Part shown: piece by piece, positions 9,857-21,800 of the stretch
Layout: every line of letters starts with the position of its first letter
Position numbering within the stretch: position 1 is the first letter of the stretch
Assembly: GCF_018873765.1 (NCBI RefSeq)
Contig: NC_057922.1
Coordinates: 13,281,563 to 13,345,562, forward strand
DNA: 64,000 bases
DNA from: Telopea speciosissima
Taxonomy: Eukaryota > Streptophyta > Magnoliopsida > Proteales > Proteaceae
Reading direction: 5' to 3'
Position numbers and translations under genes: made by a program
Notes under the pieces: generated by a model
The model's database searches: none
What the model was told of the DNA's origin: nothing
Seen by the model: the letters and a program-made list of their open reading frames with translations, nothing else

Positions 9857-12800
9857 CTAAGAACTGAGCTCCAAGAACCTTAGAGCCATAGGATGCTTGG
9901 CTTCAGAGAGGTTCTCCGGCTTTAAAACTTCGACAATCTCACCGCTAACAAGGAGACACACCACATCGGCGATCCTTTGGATCTGTTTGACACTGTGAGA
10001 AACCATCACAACTGTCATATTCCTGGTCTTCTTCAACCTCACAATGGCATCTTCTATGTTTTGAGTTGATATTGGATCCAGAGCACTTGTTGGTTCATCC
10101 AACAACAACACCTTCAAGTTCAAAAAACAAAATGGTCTTAACACATCAATTAAATTCTTGAAGCAGGGCTTCATAGTTATGTAATATATATATATATATA
10201 CCTCTGGATCGTTAGCTAGGGTCCTTGCAAGTGAGACTCTTTGAGCTTGGCCAACCGATAATTCGTTTCCATTTTTAGAGGCAAAGGAAGAGTCCAGATC
10301 GGCAAGGTTGAGCAGCTTCTCCACATCTGTATCACTTAACTTCTTACCTCTCAATTGTGGTCCATAACGAACATTATCTGCCACTGTGCCTGAGGGGAGA
10401 CCATGCTTGTTATTGTGATGATCAAATCATGTTTCTATAGAAACCGTTATAATATGTACCAAAAACATTTGATATTGAAGAAGGAAATGTCCAAATTCGG
10501 GCTCAGCCCAGTCTGACTGTGAGCTCAGGCCAATTGGGCCTGGACTGAGGATATATTAGCCCGACCTCAGCTGGGCCGGATCTCTGCTGGGATGTCAAGA
10601 CCAGACTAGAAATGGGTTTTTAAAAAACCCGGCCCAGTTCAGCCCGGTTGCAACCCCTAGTCATGGGTTAGGGTTGTGTCACATATTTTAATAAAATTAT
10701 GCTTTTGGGTCCACCACTATGGTGGTCGGGAGGGGATTGGACGCCTGATTTGAGTTGGGGGATGGGTTGCCTCCGTTAGGCACCCAAAGATGATAGGGCA
10801 TATAGTTGATATGGACCACTCTAACAGTAAGCATATAGGAACCTTACTTTTTACCAAATAATACAATTCTTAAAAAGCCCAAAAGCCCAAAGATGATAGG
10901 GCATATAGTTGAATGGGACATCACAATCTTGATGGCAAAATTTCATCCCAATATGAGTACAAATAGTGCCTCAAAATTCTATAGATGACATTTTGTGCTT
11001 TTATAATTTATTTTCTTCTTGTGACAATTATGTACTTTATTAAAATTTTGGATGCAATTGTAATTTTTTTAATTTATTGAGGAGACTATTAATTTTGAAT
11101 TACTTTTTTATTTTATGTTAAAATTTCATCATTAAAGTCACTGCAAGTTCTTTCATTTTTAAATCAAAGAATGCAAACTCATCTAACGGATTGATTCATC
11201 AATCTATCATGTGATATATCATGCATGCCTTAGGTTTTCCAAGTCTATGTGAGTTGTAGAGTCTTACATGTGCCTAGGGTAGGTTTACCTAATCTACCAA
11301 ATGAGTGAGCCATGGTTTCTCATTAAAAAAAAAAAAAAAAAGTTTAAAAAGGTATTCATATTTTAAAAATTACATTTTGAGTATCCTAGAACAAACGATG
11401 TTAAGAAGGTGATCCAAATGCTCCAAGTTCAACATTACATATTTATATTTTTTGACCTTTAATTTGGATCATGATTATTCATAAAGCATTTTAAATCATG
11501 ATAACCATCATGCTATAGTTTGATTTAAGATCATACCATCAATGGTTTCAAAAAAATTATAATCGAAAGGATAGAACTTAACCATAATGTTGAGTATTTT
11601 TAAATCATAAAAAAACATAATGGTACAATTTGATCTAGGATCAAATCGTCATAAAATTCTTAAGGAATCCAATTGGTCATTTTATTATTAAATGTTTACT
11701 CTCTCTTGAACAAAGTTTGTACTTGGGTACCTTAGGGATTTTTACCCGCTCCATTTCAGACATGCTCCATTTTGCTCCATTATCCCCTTAGATGATTGGC
11801 ACATGGCAGATAAAAATCCAACAGTCAGATTTGAACCATGACTTTTACCCACCCAACCTTAACCTAACCCTGGTTAGATATCCATTCTCTCTCCTCTCTC
11901 AACCATCCCTCTCTCTGCTGCTGCAACTCAATACGGAAAATAGCGCCGACGAAACTAACAGTGAATGCCTCACTACTGTTTCAGTGTTTCTATTTCTCTC
12001 TCATTCTCTGCACAAAAAAACAAAAAAGAAGAGGATGAAACAGATCCCCGAACGGCCTGAGTACGACGGACCCTTCAGAGCCGTTGGAAAACGACCACGC
12101 ATGCCGGCGTTGTCTGAGGCGGAGGATGAGGACGAGGAGGAGATGTAGTTGGCTGGGTTTTCCGTGGAAGAAGAGACGCTAATGTAGGCGATGAAGCTGT
12201 TGGAGGAGGAGATAAACTGCCCTGCTAATGCTAATAATGATGTTACTAATGCCAATCCTTCGTCTTCACCGATGCACTCTCAGTCATCGTCGTCGATTGT
12301 GACGATCAATGGCAACGAAGAGAGTCGTGGACCTTCCTTCTCTAACTCGTCTTCGACCGTGATGGCGAGTTTCGACATAAATGTTATTAACATTTCATAC
12401 TTCATGGGTCCCGATAAGGGGTTCCTTTTTCCTAGTGGGACCCTAGATTTAACGGCGGCGGTGGCGGCAGCGGCAGCGGAAGAGGGGCAGTTGTTGCCGG
12501 AAATGGGGGAGGTCTCTGTTTTTACCGTTTCAGAGGAAGGGATGAACAGGGGCTGTGAGTTTGAGGTTGGAGAGATTGACGACGAGTGGTTGGCTCGCGT
12601 CCTGAGTGGTGCTCCTTTTGAAGAGAAGAAGAAGAGGATTCTATGTTCATGTCGTTTTTTTTTTTAATATTTTTTCCTGTTAATCCTTGTGAACATGTGA
12701 GGTGAACAGAAATGAATGATACAATAGAATAGAGTATGGTTTCTTGCTTCCTTCTTCTCAAACAGCTTTTCCTCTCCTTTTTTTTAATCTTTTCCCTTTC

Positions 12801-14472
12801 CCTTTCCTCTTCTTACGGAGATTTTTATGGAGAGAGAGTGTGAGGTATGGGAGAGAGAGATGCAGTCTACAGTTAACATTTTCAAATCCTCTGGATAATC
12901 GCCATGAATATCTAATCTGTGATTTTTTTTTTGCAGAGGAGGAGAGAGAAATAGAAACACTGAAACAGTAGTGCGTGAGGCATTCACTGTTAGGTTCGGC
13001 ACTGGTTACCGTCGAGAGTTGCAGCAGGGAGAGAGAGAGGAGAGAGAATGGGTATCTAACCAGAGTTAGATTAGGATTGGGTGGGTGAAAGTCATGATTC
13101 AAATCTGACTGTCGGATTTTTATCTGCCATGTGTCGACCGTCTAAGAGGATAATGGAAAAAAATGGAACAGATAAAAATCCGTATCTTAAAAGTTGCTTT
13201 TAAAACATTGGATATATCAGGTGTAATATAACACAAAAAATTTATCAAAATACCCAGAAATGAGTTTTGATTTAACAAATTGCCTAGTTAATCAAAATAT
13301 CCAAAATAAAGACGTTCTATGGCAGACCCTCACATGTATATTTTTTTTACATTGTTGCCTTTGACCATCACAGTAAAAAGGATCCGGTTCCTCTCCAGGG
13401 AGCCCAGCATCCAGGGAGTCCCCGGTGCGCATCCAATGACGACGCAGAGTTGTTGGACGTGTTGAGATGCACGCCGGGCACACATCCCCACACGCCTTGT
13501 GGCCCAAAGTCGTTAAATGCCTCCCTGAGTGTTTGGTCGTGCTTGGAGAGAAGCTCGACGCCAGTATTATCTGTGTCACCACTCGCCACCAATTTGGATT
13601 ATCTATCGTCGAACTGCCCATCCTACGCCGTGTTACGTAGACACCGCAAGGTGCACAATGACCACCTTACCCCTACCTGAGGGCCTTGCCTGAGTGAGGG
13701 TAAGATGGTCATTGCATGCCTTGCTGTGTCTACGTAAAACGGCAAGACAGACAGGTCGGCAGTAGAGGATCTAGATCCTCCTCGCCACACGCCCGGCTAC
13801 AGTTCTCCCTTCCTATAGGCCTTTTGACGCTGTTTTACGGGTATCTATATTTGACACGTGGCAAAACAGTAGGGAATAAATAATCATTTATCCTATCATA
13901 TGATCGATCTGTCCGTACAAGGGACAGTTGGCATGCTAAACTAGCCTTAAAAACATTTAAAAAAAAAAAAGGTTCCATTTTGAGACATTTGATAGGCAGT
14001 TGGACAAAGGAGTGGGAGTACGTGTGAGGTAACTAACTAACATACCTTCGAAGAGAACGGGTAGCTGAAACAACATCCCAACCTTACGGCGAAGACTCAG
14101 CACATCCAAATCACATATATCTTGGCCGTCGAGAAACACAGTTTTCGCCGGCGGTTCCCAAAGCCGATTCAAAGACCTTAGCATCGTTGATTTACCGCTA
14201 CCGCTGGGACCAATAACTCCCACGATCATTCCTTTCTGTATATCTACACTCACTCCGTGAAGTATTGCCACGCCCGCGTCCGATACTCTGCTTAGTCCTT
14301 GGATCCGAAGTTTCGGTCTCGGTTCTGATTCGCCGTCGACGTCTACCACCAGTAGATGCTCTCTCACATCGCCTGCAAAACAGAAATGCCCAAATTAATA
14401 GATATATATAGAGAGAGAGCTGCGAAGGAAGAGAAAAGCGTATTGGTTTTTGAAATTACCAGCCGATCCCAT
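9857..14472 (-). CDS. STAR1/ABCI17-like soluble ABC transporter ATPase, copy B
   Basis: Second member of the tandem pair and the more canonical one; at 260 residues it is close to the usual family length. Exons in transcript order: 14472-14460 (MGSAG, split codon), 14372-14046, 10389-10202, 10111-9857. Walker A GPSGSGKST 59-67, Q-loop Q107, signature LSVGQ 157-161, Walker B VLLLDE 177-182, H-loop H215. The start is fixed by an ATG 13 bases before a GT donor, restoring the frame into DVREHLLVV. Exon 4 differs from copy A by one residue (S for N) and exon 3 by about three; exon 2 is more diverged. Role as for copy A: the ATPase half of a STAR1-STAR2/ALS3 transporter linked to aluminium tolerance (established for the family, inferred here). 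Intron 2 is 3,656 bp and contains a Pack-MULE-like insertion. Intron 3 (90 bp) has no in-frame stop. Confidence 0.9.
10490..10680. repeat. GGCCCGG-rich dispersed repeat in intron 2 of copy B
   Basis: Contains repeated GGGCTCAGCCC, TTGGGCCTGGAC, CAGCTGGGCC and AACCCGGCCCAG motifs ending in TTGCAACCCCTAG. It is related to the terminal regions of the elements at 54918-55463 and 57913-58385, and to the fragment at 1456-1556. Confidence 0.55.
11736..13181. mobile_element. Pack-MULE-like element with ~250-bp terminal inverted repeats
   Basis: The left end (GGATTTTTACCCGCTCCAT, 11736 on) and the right end read inverted (GGATTTTTATCTGTTCCAT, from 13181) match over roughly 250 bp, with the shared phrase CACATGGCAGATAAAAATCC. 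The flanks are 9-bp near-duplicates: GTACCTTAG at 11727-11735 and GTATCTTAA at 13182-13190 (7/9, both differences transitions). Long inverted repeats and 9-bp duplications are hallmarks of Mutator-like elements. No transposase is visible. The interior carries a coding-like segment (12034-12645), so it looks like a gene-capturing Pack-MULE. It sits in intron 2 of STAR1-like copy B and is absent from copy A. Confidence 0.75.
12034..12645 (+). pseudogene. Captured coding fragment inside the Pack-MULE, two in-frame TAG stops
   Basis: One reading frame runs from MKQIPERPEYDGPFRAVGK through two TAG codons (12146-12148 and 12185-12187) to EIDDEWLARVLSGAPFEEKK. Composition is protein-like: acidic runs, a Ser-rich linker, an Ala run (about 12453-12480) and conserved-looking hydrophobic patches. 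The two stops could each derive from GAG or CAG by one change. The parent gene was not recognised. FRAVGKRP faintly recalls the start of an AP2/ERF domain, but nothing after it fits. Confidence 0.5.
13379..13575. repeat. GGATCC-ended dispersed repeat (MITE-like)
   Basis: Begins GGATCCGGTTCCTCTCCAGG and ends with the near-complement CTTGGAGAGAAGCTCGACGCC. The same end signature and internal phrases such as TCGTTGGATG or GGGCACACATC recur at about 2130-2390, 15553-15673, 17888-18068, 18688-18842 and 44665-45045. Confidence 0.5.
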
Positions 14473-15550
14473 TGGTTATGGTTGAGAGAGAGAGAGAGGG
14501 AGAGGGAGATTTTTCGGTTCTTGAAATCCTTAGAATTGTGCACGAAAAAGAAGAATAGGATAAGAGATTCAGGAAAAGGAAGTAGTAATAATATGAAGCA
14601 CAATACGGTAGGGAAGAAGAAGAAGAAGAGGAGAAGAAAAGGGAGGTTTTGGGTCGTCTGTGGCTCTACGAAGGCTTAATAAATTCTTGATTTAGTATTT
14701 AGAGAGAGAGAGAGAGAGAGAGAGACGGTTTCTGGGGAGATTGATGACTAAGGAAGGGCGAGAGGAGAAGAGTAGAGAAGTGATCTGCACCAGAGAGGTT
14801 GACGCCTGGATGTCACCGTTTTCTCGAATCTGTCTTCACTGTAAAGTTACCAAAAAAACATAAAACAATATAAAACGATTCTGTTTGGCTTACGAGAAGC
14901 ATTTAATTCATTTCATTCCAATATAAACGCATCGTGCGCATCGTATCATGTTGCGCATAAAATAAAAATAGATTCTTCTTTTTAATTTTCAAACTGTCGT
15001 GATACAAGTATACAACACAACTTGCATATTATCGTGACGTTAGGCTTTTTTTTTTTCGGTTTTTGTTTTTTCCAGAAGATCCCATGGGGTTTGTCCTTAA
15101 GCATCACAAAAGGGGAAGTTCTTAAAAAGTTAGGGATGCCCTTCCCGTGATTTTGTCTATCTTTTTCTTCGTCTAGTGGTTCTCGAGTATCGAGACAGAA
15201 AAGAAAAAAAAAGAAGAAAGGAAAGAAAATAAAATTAAAGATTCACCCTACGGCCCCGTATTGCTGTGTACTTGTTGTTGACAATAAAGTCAAGGCACGG
15301 CACGGCACGGTAAAGGAAGAGAAACTTGACAGGTGTTTGTTTACTTGTTGGGTTTTATTGTGTGTGTGTTAGGGAGGTGTTTTTTAGGGGAGGCAACATT
15401 CTATGAACATGGCTGAGAGAGATTGGGTACCCACCTGATTACTGTCAATCTTTGTTGATAAGCTGTAGTGGGCATTATTCTTTCTCTCTGATAAGTAACC
15501 TTGGCAGGAGGAAAAGGGAAAACATAAACGGTTTACCAATGCATAGGATA
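14473..15550. other. Upstream region of STAR1-like copy B
   Basis: Presumed 5' UTR and promoter on the minus strand. GA-rich microsatellites lie at 14485-14510 and 14700-14725. No clear TATA box was identified. Beyond about 14830 no gene or repeat boundary was recognised, apart from GGCAC repeats near 15293-15310. Confidence 0.35.
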
Positions 15551-16024
15551 AAGTTGGATCCGGGCCAATGCATGAATCGACGTACACCGGGATGTGTGTC
15601 ACGTAGTCCAATCGTTGGATGTTTCATACGGCATTTATTGGGTGATATTCTCATTGGAGAGGATCCTGATTTGATAAAGTTTTCCTCCACTTATAGAGGA
15701 CGGTTCATCATCATTTTAGTGTTCACAAATCCCTCTTAGGGTTTTAGTATCTTCCCAAAATACCTTTTAGATACTCTTTTACATTCTCTTAAGTCCCACG
15801 GTGAATGAGATCCCATGCACTGTGGGTGGAGGAAAACTCAGTCTGTATGCATATGTATCTCATAGTAGACAAATATTATTTGTTTTTTGTCCTGATTCTT
15901 GTTGTGCTGCCTATTTTTGACATTTTAAACTCAATCCATACATTAGTTTCACATAGAGAACACTAAAAATATTACTTGTGGTTTTGATCCAAGTTTGATA
16001 CTATATATTGTTCTGGGACAAGGT

Positions 16025-16188
16025 ATCAAATAAGGTTTGATCGGAACATAACTCCTTCAATATAAATGAGATTTAAGCAATTTTGGATTTGTTAGAAAGC
16101 TTTGTTTTGATAGCTTTCCAATAAGTCTAAGATTGCTTAAATAGGATTTATATTGAAGGAGTTATGTATCGATCAAACTTAATTTGAT
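16025..16188. repeat. Long foldback hairpin, arms of about 75 bp
   Basis: The left arm (ATCAAATAAGGTTTGATCGG... to AGAAAGCT) is complementary to the right arm (AGCTTTCC ... GATCAAACTTAATTTGAT). It spans about 75 bp with scattered mismatches and a loop near 16103-16113. The central stretch ATAACTCCTTCAATATAAAT is perfectly paired. It could be a MITE or a hairpin RNA precursor. No target duplication was found. Confidence 0.7.
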
Positions 16189-17260
16189 GTGTGCGAATGC
16201 TGTCAAAATCACTCTAAATGAAAATATTTTTTTGGACATCAAAACAAATGAATAATTTACCACACTTTTGGTTTTTAGCAATGTTTTGCCATATTGACAT
16301 TTATGGAATTTTTAGATTTGAGAAAAATCCCAGCATTAGAAAATTAAAAATTGCACTTATTGTCGAAAATTCAGTTTTTGTTCTTAAACTGGGGGGTTGA
16401 CTTTTTTTCCTTTTAGAATTTGATTTTCTAACTTTTTTTATTGGATTCAAATAAGGGATAATTGCTTATTTATGAATAATATCTTAAGTAAATGAAACAT
16501 TTACTTAAATGATATTAGACATACTGAAGTGTCTGTCCTGATTTCTGACAGTTTCTAACATAAATACCTGTCTGCCAGATTTTATAAAATCTCTTTTCAA
16601 CTCGTCTCGAAAACCTGAGAAATCAAATTAATTCGATGATTTCGACAGATTTTGATCGAGTTCTTGTCCCATGAGTGAAGCATTATACTTCACTAGAATA
16701 GTGAGATCTTAAAAGGATTTTTTTTTACATTATTATTACTATTTTGGGTATCGAAGTAAAGGTAAACAGGTAGGCGTGGCCCCATTGATTTGTTTTTTTT
16801 GTCAGAGCACCAAATAGCTCGACCTTGTTTTAGTTGACTAATAAAGGAGAGAGTTTTCTTTACTCAACTCCCTTTCTTCCTTTATTATTATTTTTTTTAA
16901 TAACATTCGTTAGTTTCAAATCAATAATGAATACTGAGTAATGAAGAGTGGAGAGTGAAGCGTGGCATTAACTAACTACCACTAGTGACTAGCAAGAAAA
17001 TGGATGCTCATCACCCATTTCTTATTTTTTCACAGCATAATAAACCAAATTTATGTGACTTTAGCTTTGGGTTTTTCTTAGAAAGCTCTCTTTGATTCTT
17101 GATATGGAAGACCGCAAAATGGTTAAACTCTAGTTTTAGGGTTTAATGTCTTTTTTATAATTAGTGATTCAATAAGTATTGAGGTAATTTCATATTGACT
17201 GTGGGTATTTCGATTATAAGAGGCTATCCTATTTTGAATCAAATGATTTTTAGATAGATA
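16189..17260. other. AT-rich intergenic, nothing recognised
   Basis: No credible gene, RNA gene or element boundary seen. Several poly-T runs. Confidence 0.4.
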
Positions 17261-17267
17261 TTTAATA

Positions 17268-17279
17268 TGGTATCAGAGC
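17268..17279 (+). mobile_element. Copia-type primer-binding site, LTR relic
   Basis: TGGTATCAGAGC is the tRNA-iMet primer-binding site found just inside the 5' LTR of plant Copia elements. The 60 bases before it resemble an LTR 3' end. A similar stretch (CACTTTGAACCAATTGATTTTAAGATA) recurs at 17411-17440. No gag-pol follows in this orientation, so only a relic remains. Confidence 0.5.
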
Positions 17280-17887
17280 AAGTATGTTAGACTTCTGTCG
17301 ATGATGCGCCCCCCAACCGTCCTCCCCCCTCCCTACCTACATCTACGAAGACAAATCCCACAAAAAAACTTGAATACTCTAACTATCAATTATAAAAATC
17401 ATAAGAGATCACCCCACTTTGAACCAATTGATTTTAAGATAAAAGTTTAATAATAAATTCTTGAATATCATGAGGATGGCACATTGTTATCCATCAACTA
17501 CAAACTTGAAACCACGGTCAGAATCGTACGGTGAAATCAAGATAGATATCTTGGATATCATGAAAATGACTCATTGTTATCTATCAACCAGAAACTTGAA
17601 AAGACGAGCGATCGTCCGGTGAAATGAAGAAAACAAAATTCATGAATATGACACATTGTTAACCATCAACCTCAACATGTCCTTGTACGAGTTTAATGTC
17701 TTTTGTTTTTTAATTCAGCACATGTCCCACTCCTACGAAAAAATATTGTATGAAAAAATAGTGTTCATAATCCTTTGAGGATCTTTCAGATATATTTTCT
17801 TCACACTGTTTTGGATTGTAGTTAGGGAGGATCCCACACCAAGTTGTCTTTATAGTACTCCTATCTTCATTCACCACCTTTTCAGGA

Positions 17888-18068
17888 GGATTCGGCTCCT
17901 TTCCAGTGCACTTGTGCATCAGACGGTGTATCAGCGTACATCATGCAATTGGGGAGCTCTGATCTACATCGTTGCACGTATTGCAATGCAATGGTGTGTG
18001 GATTGAGGTTTTCCCAACTGAATGATGTGCGTTGAACATGGTCCCGCATGGAAGAGGAGCTCAATCCC
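17888..18068. repeat. GGATTCGGCTCC-ended dispersed repeat
   Basis: Left end AGGATTCGGCTCCTTTCCAG, right end GGAAGAGGAGCTCAATCC, roughly inverted. Member of the family described at 13379-13575. Confidence 0.4.
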
Positions 18069-18179
18069 TCTCTGGAATGGGGCAGTATTAATCTCTATCC
18101 TTGAGGAATCATCTTTTGTTAAAAGTTGGGATACCCCTTATTAGTAAAACTATATATTGACTTCTTATTGAAAAAAAAC

Positions 18180-18510
18180 TCTGCTCCTTTAGAGTTTTGG
18201 TGAAAATATCAACAACTTAATTTGCAGTTAAAGTCAATCTTGATATCACCTTTTTGCATATGTTTTCTAACAAAATTATGTAGGGTTTTTCGCAAAATTT
18301 ACAACTGTATTATCACACAATATGCATGGGCACATCTTGAAATCCTCAACCAGAAAGTCCTTTAAGGTCTATTTCATCCATACGATTTGAGCATCACAAA
18401 TTTCAATTTATAATATACTCAGCCTCAATACTAGATATTGCTATTGATTATTTATTTATTTATTTTTTTGAATATATCTGAATTTTGTTTTTTGCTAAAC
18501 CATAAGTCTC
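18180..18510 (-). pseudogene. Degenerate Copia pol fragment (RNase H end)
   Basis: Read on the minus strand with frameshifts and stops, phrases match the end of Copia polyproteins: SIA..S.EAEYI near 18440-18400, then LKG(F)..., a CDNT-like stretch, KNP, KKVIS/KGDI, and DIFTKTLKE near 18200. This order (RNase H, then DIFTK.L) is diagnostic of Ty1/Copia. No intact frame. Confidence 0.6.
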
Positions 18511-18687
18511 GATAATATCTTAGGAAAATAGGCCAGGGTAAAGATGCATTGACTAATTCAACCTTATACAAGTTATTGGCCTCCCATGATGAAAGACTGT
18601 ATGGTAGTACGAAGGACACTTCGGAGGAAAACTACAAAGGGGGTTCCCATAAACCACGTAAGGTTTATACAAACCCATTGTGGATTG

Positions 18688-18842
18688 GGATCCTCTCCAA
18701 TGAAGAGATTGTCCAATGAGGCATCCGATGGTTAGATTGTTTGGCACATATCTCATATCTCGATGTATGTCCAATCAAAAAACCCAGGCTGTACTCAGGC
18801 CGTTGAATGCTCATTAGGCGATGCTCTCATTGTAGAGGATCC
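18688..18842. mobile_element. MITE-like element with GGATCCTCT termini
   Basis: Left GGATCCTCTCCAATGAAGAG and right, read inverted, GGATCCTCTACAATGAGAGC form terminal inverted repeats of about 20 bp. The interior has GATGTATGTCCAATC and CCGTTGAATGC motifs shared with related copies in the window. No clear target duplication. Confidence 0.5.
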
Positions 18843-18849
18843 GGATCCA

Positions 18850-21800
18850 CTCATTGTATGTAGATCCTTTCCAACACAGTCCACTACAATTGCCACATGT
18901 TGGCTTCTCACATTCGGTGCGCCATATGTTCTGTATGCAAAGAACAAAAAGAGAGAATGGGGATTATTTTTTCTTTTTCAACAGAATAAGATTTACTTGG
19001 AATGAAGAATATTCAGAGATCACAATCTAAGCGAGCTGTAAATAAGTCTTCCTCAGTAGCTACCAAAAACAATAAAAGCCTTCCTAGGTAGGATCTTAGT
19101 CAATGGGAATAGTAGGCATTTATGTTGGAACCTCGTTCCTGCGTAAATAAATTACTTCTTTTATCAAAAAAGAAGAAGTAGGCATTTATGTTCACAATGC
19201 TCTACCCTACCCCACCTAAGTGAATGATAAGGACTTATGGGTGATCGATTGAAATGGCCTGGTTAGGACAGAGGGTACAAGGGGTCACATTCCTGATGCC
19301 TTGTGACAAAGAGGTAGGACCATTTCTGTGGATGTTTTTTTAAAAGATAGTTATTCATGTAACAAAGGTACCAATAGATGGTGATGTTTCTGAAAATCAC
19401 AAATAAATCTAAATTATCTATTTTTGTGGATTTTTTAAATTTAAACAGTCTATTCTCATTCAAAATTGTAAGAAAAATTGTAAGAATGCATAATAATGTC
19501 TGGAGTATTGCTAAATCTGCATGGACATACACAAGATGTGTATCAATATACAACAAGAAGTTTGATTGAAGGGAGAAAGAATGCCACCTAGGTGTGTGTG
19601 GTGCGCTACCTCTACGCCTAGACACAAGGATGGGTAAAATGACCATCGCACCACCTCTTATGTAAATGCTTTTTTTTTCTCTTACTATAATTCACTTTAA
19701 GTCCTGATTGGTCTTACGTAAAAGTCATATGAAAGGAAAACTACTTTCAATTAGTAACCTTAATATTTTGGAACAAAGTTTTCTCTAGCCAAGGTGAAGG
19801 ATTCCTTCACAGATGATCGACCTTCGTTTCACTATGATAATTCTAAACACTCGCATGTGTGTTGATCGAAACCATCAACTGCATTGCCTTGGATTCTCTA
19901 TTTCTATCTGTTAACCAAGTCTGGGCAGACTCGGTTCGGGTTTGACACCCACCCATGGGGTAGTCGATTGGACCAGGGTGGTTCAACCACTTAAGGAAGT
20001 GGCCTTCTCTCTTTGAGTCTCTTTCCTCTTTGTGTTTCCTATTTAAAGTGGGATACTGTGAGGAGGTGGAGGCTGATTATATATAAATATAATCAAGTCA
20101 TCCCAAAAACCTAATTGCATTCTTGCAACATTGAATAGTTCTCTCTCACTCTCATTCTGATTTACTAAGTTACTAGTGTGTTATTTGTGGGATGCCATTG
20201 TTCCCACAACAGGACCACTTACAGCATCAGTGTCATGAAGCCAACTTAGTTATAATTATTTTCTCATTAAAAAAAAAATAAAATAAAATTATAATTTGCT
20301 TTGATTTTCATGTTTGTCTTTCTCTTAAAAAAATAAAACAAATAAAAAAGAGAAAGAGAGACCTACTGAAGTGCGTAATTGCTTATGTCAATTAGGTATT
20401 TCTTTATTTATTTTCATTTTTAATTAAGTAGGCAAATAGATCTAAGTAGTTCCAGACAAGTATTCCCCGGACATAACTTATCATATGCTCTCATATCTAA
20501 ACTACTCGATCTATAGATCCAATCTCACTAATCTTTTACCAAAAAACTTATCTAAACTACTCTATAGATCCAATCTCATAAGCTTTTACACTGAAAAAAA
20601 AAAAAAAAAGAGAAAAGTATCATAGACATTTTAGTGTGGCAGACTGGTAGGTCTAAAGTTGTATTATTTTATTTATTATTTAAAAGAGATTCTTTTGTTT
20701 ATTCTCATATGAATGTAAATTCTGTATATTCTTTGGGGGGATCATTAATTAAACAAGATAGTCAATTTTTTTTTATATATATTTTTTTTGAGGGGTTGAA
20801 ACATGAAACACGATAGTCAGTCTATCAGATCATGAAACGGAGTTTATCAAAACTGAGTTTTGTTTGGGAGTTGCTAGCGATTTAACCCATCAAAGTTTAT
20901 CGAAATTAAGTTTAAATTTTCAGAGTTGAGATGATGAATTCAAGGAAAATTAGAAGGGGAGAGGAGATGAAGGGAGGTGAAATTTTTGTAATCATAAGTT
21001 CCGAATCCCACTTGATTATGTCATTAATTCTAAATCATTTTATATTTACTATTTTAATTATTAATTTTCATTCTATTTTGTATATATATATATTTTTTCA
21101 AGATACAAGGTCCGGCCACTATGGCTATAGTGGTAAATTTCACTCCACTTTATTTTTCAATTCCAAATCTATATTGTATTTCAATTCTTTGGATTTGAAA
21201 AGTAAAATGAAAATTACATATAAAAAGTAGGGCAAGAGTCAAGAGATCGCAGCTAATGAGAACACATGTATAGGCATCAATAGAAATGAGATTTTTGATT
21301 TCACAAGAAATGCAATGGTAATTTAATTTGCATGCTCTTATATCTGGGCGCAGCAGGATCCGGGTAGCAATCTTTATCTCCGAAAATTTTAACTTTCCCT
21401 TGAAAGCCTTTAGCTCCAAAAGTATGGATTCATTGAAATCCAATTTGGTAGGAGGCCCATAAGAGTCTGGCAAAGCATCCTCTATTGCCCGGACCTTCTA
21501 ATGGAAAACTTTTAAAGTTGAGATGATGACTGCACATGTAATCATGTATATAACCTACTGAATCAAAAGATACTATCGCCTCCACTCAACAATTTTGTGG
21601 TTTGAATGTTGTTGCAGATTTGATTGATGAAGACACAAAGCATTGGAAGAATGATATCACCCAAGTCAGCTCTAGCTAAAAGAGGGGTCAAATTGATGTG
21701 ATTAGGGGCATAGCTTACCGAATCAGGAGTCAACTCGGGAGTCGTGACTCAGCCGAGTCGACTCAATTGCCAAGCTTCAGGAGTGAGTCAACCGATGATG

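Noticed and set aside
9857-10384. A single 175-codon frame joining exons 3 and 4 of STAR1-like copy B
   Set aside because: The middle 30 codons are intron sequence with proper GT/AG borders. The paralogue and the family join PE directly to VLLLDEP.
12034-12080. AP2/ERF domain in the Pack-MULE cargo (FRAVGKRP)
   Set aside because: Only a few residues match and the required RYAAEIRD and WLGTF blocks do not follow.
11792-13102. Long frames in the terminal repeats of the Pack-MULE on both strands
   Set aside because: They are the same TIR sequence read in mirror image (NHDF.PPN.NLTLVRYPFSLL on each side), not two genes.
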